Assembly (NCBI GenBank): GCA_020832725.1
Contig: JAFIEC010000319.1
Location: 1 to 13,366 of the forward strand
Direction: 5' to 3'
Source of the DNA: Paracoccaceae bacterium
GTDB lineage: Bacteria > Pseudomonadota > Alphaproteobacteria > Rhodobacterales > Rhodobacteraceae
DNA: 13,366 bases
Shown here: positions 13,144-13,366 of the stretch, piece by piece
Position numbering within the stretch: position 1 is the stretch's first letter
Layout of the letters: each line of letters begins with the position of its first letter
Position numbers and translations under genes: made by a program
Notes under the pieces: model-generated
Database searches by the model: none
What the model was told of the DNA's origin: nothing
The model's input: the letters and a program-made list of their open reading frames with translations, nothing else

Positions 13144-13366
13144 TCACTGCTGTAAAGGTCCGCGCGCTTAGGGAACCCGGCATGTACTGCGATGGGCAGG
13201 GCCTTTACCTGTGCGTGGGCAAGGGCAACGCCAAGTCATGGATACTCCGAACAACCGTGTTCGGACGCAGGCGGGAAATCGGCATCGGGTCTGCGCATCT
13301 CGTTCCGCTTGCTGAGGCACGTGACGAGGCACGTCGCTTGCTCAAGGTAGCTCGCGGTGGCGGCGA
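13119..13366 (+). CDS. Tyrosine-type site-specific integrase, N-terminal arm-binding domain (cut by window end)
   Basis: Eighty-two full codons are visible before the window ends. The translation begins MVGKILGSLTAVKVRALREP, then GMYCDGQGLYLCVGKGNAKSW, the RRREIGIGSAHLVPLAEARDEARRL segment, and continues beyond the end. This is the DUF4102/P4-type N-terminal domain that precedes the catalytic domain in integrases of prophages and genomic islands (the D-GLYL-V and IG-GS/Y-LAEAR patterns). The Arg-His-Arg-Tyr catalytic core is outside. ATG 13119 is preceded by GGTGGGAAG at close spacing; GTG 13110 is an alternative. Codons such as ATA, AGG, CGA and GTA are more common here than in the neighbouring genes, consistent with acquired DNA. 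The gene probably marks one end of an island extending to the right. Confidence 0.85.
   Translation, partial: MVGKILGSLTAVKVRALREPGMYCDGQGLYLCVGKGNAKSWILRTTVFGRRREIGIGSAHLVPLAEARDEARRLLKVARGGG

Overview
The window comes from a high-GC alphaproteobacterial genome, probably Rhodobacteraceae-like. This is judged from codon use, compact gene packing, GGAGG-type ribosome sites, and the presence of a TAXI-type TRAP transporter and a DUF4102-type integrase. The assignment is inferential, because no rRNA gene or species marker beyond a partial tyrS is present.

Layout. (1) 1-404 is the 5' part of tyrS on the minus strand, a housekeeping backbone gene. (2) 537-1529 is a zinc-less MDR-type alcohol dehydrogenase/quinone oxidoreductase, convergent with (3) a minus-strand pair at 2878-1542, an SDR dehydrogenase translationally coupled to a VOC (glyoxalase-fold) protein. 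(4) 3093-5032 is a plus-strand pair, an alpha/beta hydrolase coupled to an LLM-class flavin-dependent monooxygenase. (5) 5763-5035 is a minus-strand GntR/FCD regulator. (6) 6138-12765 is a run of six plus-strand genes: a second SDR coupled to an FMN reductase-like flavoprotein, a TAXI solute-binding protein, a fused DctQM TRAP permease, and an FAH-family hydrolase coupled to a salicylate/3-hydroxybenzoate-hydroxylase-like FAD monooxygenase. (7) A perfect 12-bp inverted repeat follows at 12774-12810. After it comes an AT-richer stretch and the start of a P4-type tyrosine integrase (13119 to the window end), which marks the edge of a mobile island or prophage.

How the parts may work together. 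The genes from about 1542 to 12765 look like a regulated uptake-and-catabolism locus. The TRAP system would import an acid or related small molecule. SDRs would interconvert alcohol and ketone, and the FMN reductase would feed reduced flavin to the LLM monooxygenase. The alpha/beta hydrolase could open an ester or lactone product. The FAD monooxygenase and FAH hydrolase would act on an aromatic or 1,3-dicarbonyl intermediate. The substrate is not identifiable from sequence, and no ring-cleavage dioxygenase is present in the window.

The strongest non-coding signal is a shared heptamer, AGTGTAT/ATACACT. It occurs upstream of all four transcription units around the GntR gene (2902, 3038, 5832, 6081). 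It overlaps or abuts predicted -10 elements, and two copies are identical decamers (AGTGTATACT). It is a strong candidate for the operator of the local GntR protein and would tie the four units into one local regulon.
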